Shown here piece by piece: positions 21,406-23,580 of a stretch of DNA of 23,580 bases. The stretch's first letter is position 1; the number at the start of each line of letters is the position of its first letter. The translations under genes and the position numbers were made by a program. The notes under the pieces are model-generated. The model saw only the letters and a list, made by a program, of their open reading frames with translations. It was not told the origin of the DNA and did no database searches. This stretch comes from Paramacrobiotus richtersi (taxonomy: Eukaryota; Tardigrada; Eutardigrada; Parachela; Macrobiotidae): contig JAQGAU010000819.1 of NCBI GenBank assembly GCA_034698045.1, forward strand, positions 1-23,580, given 5' to 3'.

Positions 21406-22040
21406 CGACAATCGGGTTCATTTCAAAGGAGAAGTTGACACGATTCCATTAGCGAAGCATTTCCAGCCTCCGGCTGATCCGAGAACAGCATTACACTTAC
21501 CAGGTTTCCATTAACAGAACTGGTTTATACTCATAAGAGTAAGAACACTATCTCACTAGTAGACTTGATGACTAAATAAGAAGAGAACAAGCTTGGCGTT
21601 ATATAGGTAAACATCTAGGTCAGAGGTAGCATATGAACAATAGTGATTAACTATAAGCGAGGTACATGGCACACATAGAAGCGTGAGCGTTACACGGAAG
21701 TAGATGTCAATCATATCTCGTATCACAAGTGGTATGTATACTGCTTAGCGGTCTGCCAACAAGACAACATGAATCTAATAGTACCGTATTGTAAAGCAGA
21801 AGCTGTGACGCATCTACAGAGGTTAATGGCGGTGCAGCATGCCCATACTTGACAGGTCCAAGAGCAATGCGCCGAGAGATTCGGAGAGATGCTGTATTGC
21901 AGACAGTTGACCCAAAAGCGTTATTTAGCAGCCAGCATCCAAATTCATTCTGCCTAGTACAGATTTCGGCGTAATAGCATAGTCCGGTTTGCCGTTCACG
22001 TCTCCAGCCAGCAAAGGTTCTGTTAGGAGATCTAAGGGAT
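21406..22040. other. Intergenic, no supported gene
   Basis: About 630 bp between repeat copy 2 and the receptor 5' remnant. A 133-residue minus-strand frame (21707-22108) overlaps the remnant and shows no recognisable domain, so it is not called. Confidence 0.35.
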
Positions 22041-22122
22041 ACATCACTCAATATATAAAACTGGATGTGCAAAACTGTTCGAATTCTTTTTTGCTCACGT
22101 ATAAACACATTTCTGTCCTCAG
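22041..22122 (+). pseudogene. 5' fragment of a receptor gene
   Basis: About 80 bp align with the leader and first codons of GPCR-4 (19599-19689) and GPCR-5. Shared landmarks are ACAT...TATA/AAAACT, ATG-(2 extra bases)-CAAAACTGTTCGAATTC, and TCTGTCCTCA before the point where the others read ACAGAGCTGAC. A two-base insertion after the ATG and an in-frame TAA destroy the frame, and similarity stops before TM1. It is a relic of a duplicated receptor unit, either truncated or beyond recognition downstream. Confidence 0.6.
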
Positions 22123-22454
22123 GTTTCAGCCAGCAACAAAATCGTCGTAATAATCCATATACAGTACAAGACTTTAATCTGGACTGTAACCCGTAAGTAA
22201 CATTGGATAAAATTCCAGATCAGTAACACGAATCCGAATTAATCAAACGTTTTTCGCTTTAATTAGGACCATTTGTGGTCTTTTCTTCACATAGTTCCTC
22301 CGCTGCCCAGAGCCATCAGCTATTGAGAACAATCATAAACGTGTACGGTATCAGCAAATGGCATACTTTCAACACACATCTCGAGAACCTTCCGTCTGCT
22401 GTGAGCTTTGAGCCACATGATATTGACTACTCGCGTATTTCGAAACATTTGTGT
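22123..22454. other. Intergenic, no supported gene
   Basis: About 330 bp following the receptor fragment. I tried to extend the receptor similarity into TM1 here and saw none. Confidence 0.3.
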
Positions 22455-22640
22455 GTCCGTGAGAATTGATCAAAAGAATGCCAATGCGGGAACTGCTGGG
22501 TGCAGGCTTGGGCTTTGGGCTTGGGGTTGACTAGTGTAACAGTATCTGAATTCGCGCTGCTGTTTATGTAAAGGACGATTAGAAAATGTAGGCTTCGTCT
22601 GATGCAGATGTTTCGCCATATTATCTGAGATTAGACAATA
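22455..22640 (+). repeat. Receptor-upstream repeat, copy 3
   Basis: Third copy: GTGAGAATTGATCAAAAGAA then TGCCAATGCGGGAACTGCTGGG, and later TAGGCTTCGTCTGATGCAGA followed by TGTTTCGCC. It lies about 740 bp upstream of the GPCR-5 start. It is the most diverged in its middle part. Confidence 0.55.
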
Positions 22641-23382
22641 GGGTCATCGAAGGAAGCGCATTTTCGGGTCAAGTCTTTTTGGTAGCGCGTTTTTGTATTC
22701 TATTGTAACCTTCTTCCGTGGCAAAAATTATTAACAACAAAGCATCCCAAAATTAAGGCATCTGTTAGGTTGACTACTCCTGTTCGTTGGTTACGATAGC
22801 TAGAAACGCTTTGTCCAGTGCAAATCCGCACTTTCTTTTATTCTTAACAGAAGCATTAGTCATATTTCTTTTTTTGGAAAAAACCAGGAAAGAACGTTGA
22901 CACAATAAAATTAGTATATATGTACAGTATATACTTCTGCATATGCGCCATGTGCAAATCTTGTTATACATTTGTATATGCCGTGGAAAGACATTTTACG
23001 GTATACCATATTATCCCTCTTTTCTTTGCCTGTGAACTGGTTCGTCTTTGTGTTCCAAGAAAATGTGTGTGTATCGATTATTTCCTCTTTTAACGGCTTG
23101 AATTACAAGCTTTCAAATTAAAATGCTTCCACAAACAATCAGAAAACGTAACGTAGGGGCCCGATAGTTCTCCCCACATACCAGGAACATTATTTGATAA
23201 TGTCAGGTTGAGGGAGTATTTCCAGCGTGGGAAAAACTGGGAGCGGTAAGAAACTGGCAAGTACCTCTGTTCCCACAAGGCTGAGATGCTGTATACACAA
23301 CCGCAGGAATCTTGAAAGTAATCAGGAATTTTTAGTACCAGCAAATGTTTTCTCAACGGCATTGGGACATGCACAGGCTGAA
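22641..23382. other. 5' flank of GPCR-5, no supported gene
   Basis: About 740 bp with no coding exon recognised. Short AT-rich stretches occur near 22850-22990. The minus-strand frames at 23090-23573 are antisense to GPCR-5 or lack any domain. Confidence 0.35.
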
Positions 23383-23580
23383 ATGCAGAACTGTTCGATT
23401 TGTTCTCTGCCCACAGACGAAAGTCTATCCTCAACAGAGCTGACCGTTTGGATAACATTCAGTTCCTTGCTTGCTCTGCTAGGTGCCATCCTAATCGTTC
23501 TGCTGTTAATGATTATGTCCCGTTCGGGGACGTTAAAATCCGGATGCGGCCTACTCATCACACAGTCGCTCATGATCGAT
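23383..23580 (+). CDS. GPCR-5: N-terminal part of a rhodopsin-like receptor, cut by the window end
   Basis: ATG 23383 opens 66 codons that run to the last base. The protein starts MQNCSICSLPTDESLSS, followed by TELTVWITF and TM1 (LLALLGAILIVLLLMIMS), then ICL1 GTLKSGCGLLITQS and the beginning of TM2 (LMID). It is the closest relative of GPCR-4 in this window: both share MQN at the start, LSSTELTVW, LLLMIMS and GLLITQSL. N3CS is a sequon. The shared positions of N terminus and TM1 fix the start. Whether the rest is intact cannot be judged here. Confidence 0.8.
   Translation, partial: MQNCSICSLPTDESLSSTELTVWITFSSLLALLGAILIVLLLMIMSRSGTLKSGCGLLITQSLMID

Noticed and set aside
21200..21514. 104-residue plus-strand frame as a gene.
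   Set aside because: It lies on repeat copy 2. The other two copies carry indels and stops that do not preserve this frame, and it lacks an ATG start at its 5' end.

Overview
The window is nuclear DNA of an invertebrate animal. Protein-coding genes are split by short GT-AG introns (62 to about 410 bp), intergenic space is long, and the families are metazoan: a rhodopsin-like receptor cluster, a BTB-BACK-PHR protein and a kinase with a divergent catalytic loop. I suspect a tardigrade or a similar small invertebrate, but that is inference from family flavour and intron size. Nothing in the window proves the phylum.

Layout. 627-2653 (+): two-exon protein kinase with HRD changed to HTD, DFG changed to DLD, and an LRR-like tail. 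3043-3387 (-): small secreted Ala/Cys-rich protein. From about 4.7 kb to the end the window is a cluster of paralogous seven-transmembrane receptors: GPCR-1 (-, 4674-5932), a heavily decayed receptor (+, 8577-10216) split by a 1.1-kb Tc1/mariner-type element (8872-9981), GPCR-2 (-, 10492-11919), a fresher pseudogene GPCR-3 (+, 13319-14421), GPCR-4 (+, 19634-20995), a 5'-end fragment (+, about 22041-22122) and the beginning of GPCR-5 (+, from 23383, cut by the window edge). The cluster is interrupted at 15581-18468 (+) by an 11-exon BTB gene that appears to carry two BTB domains and has one apparent frameshift near its 3' end.

All three complete receptors have one intron at the same place, phase 0, directly after the (S/N)P dipeptide of TM7. 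The last exon supplies a short FFF stretch, helix 8 and a divergent tail. Contiguous reading frames therefore run on into the intron and give a wrong C terminus; the 3' exons reported here were found by homology among the copies. The receptors keep D2.50, R3.50, W4.50, P5.50, P6.50, P7.50 and the TM3-ECL2 cysteine pair. They lack N1.50, D3.49, W6.48 and Y7.53, so they look like a lineage-specific orphan class A expansion.

A diverged segment of about 200 bp recurs three times (about 19270, 21200 and 22455), in each case upstream of a receptor start or receptor 5' remnant. The eastern part of the cluster therefore seems to have grown by tandem duplication of units that include upstream DNA.
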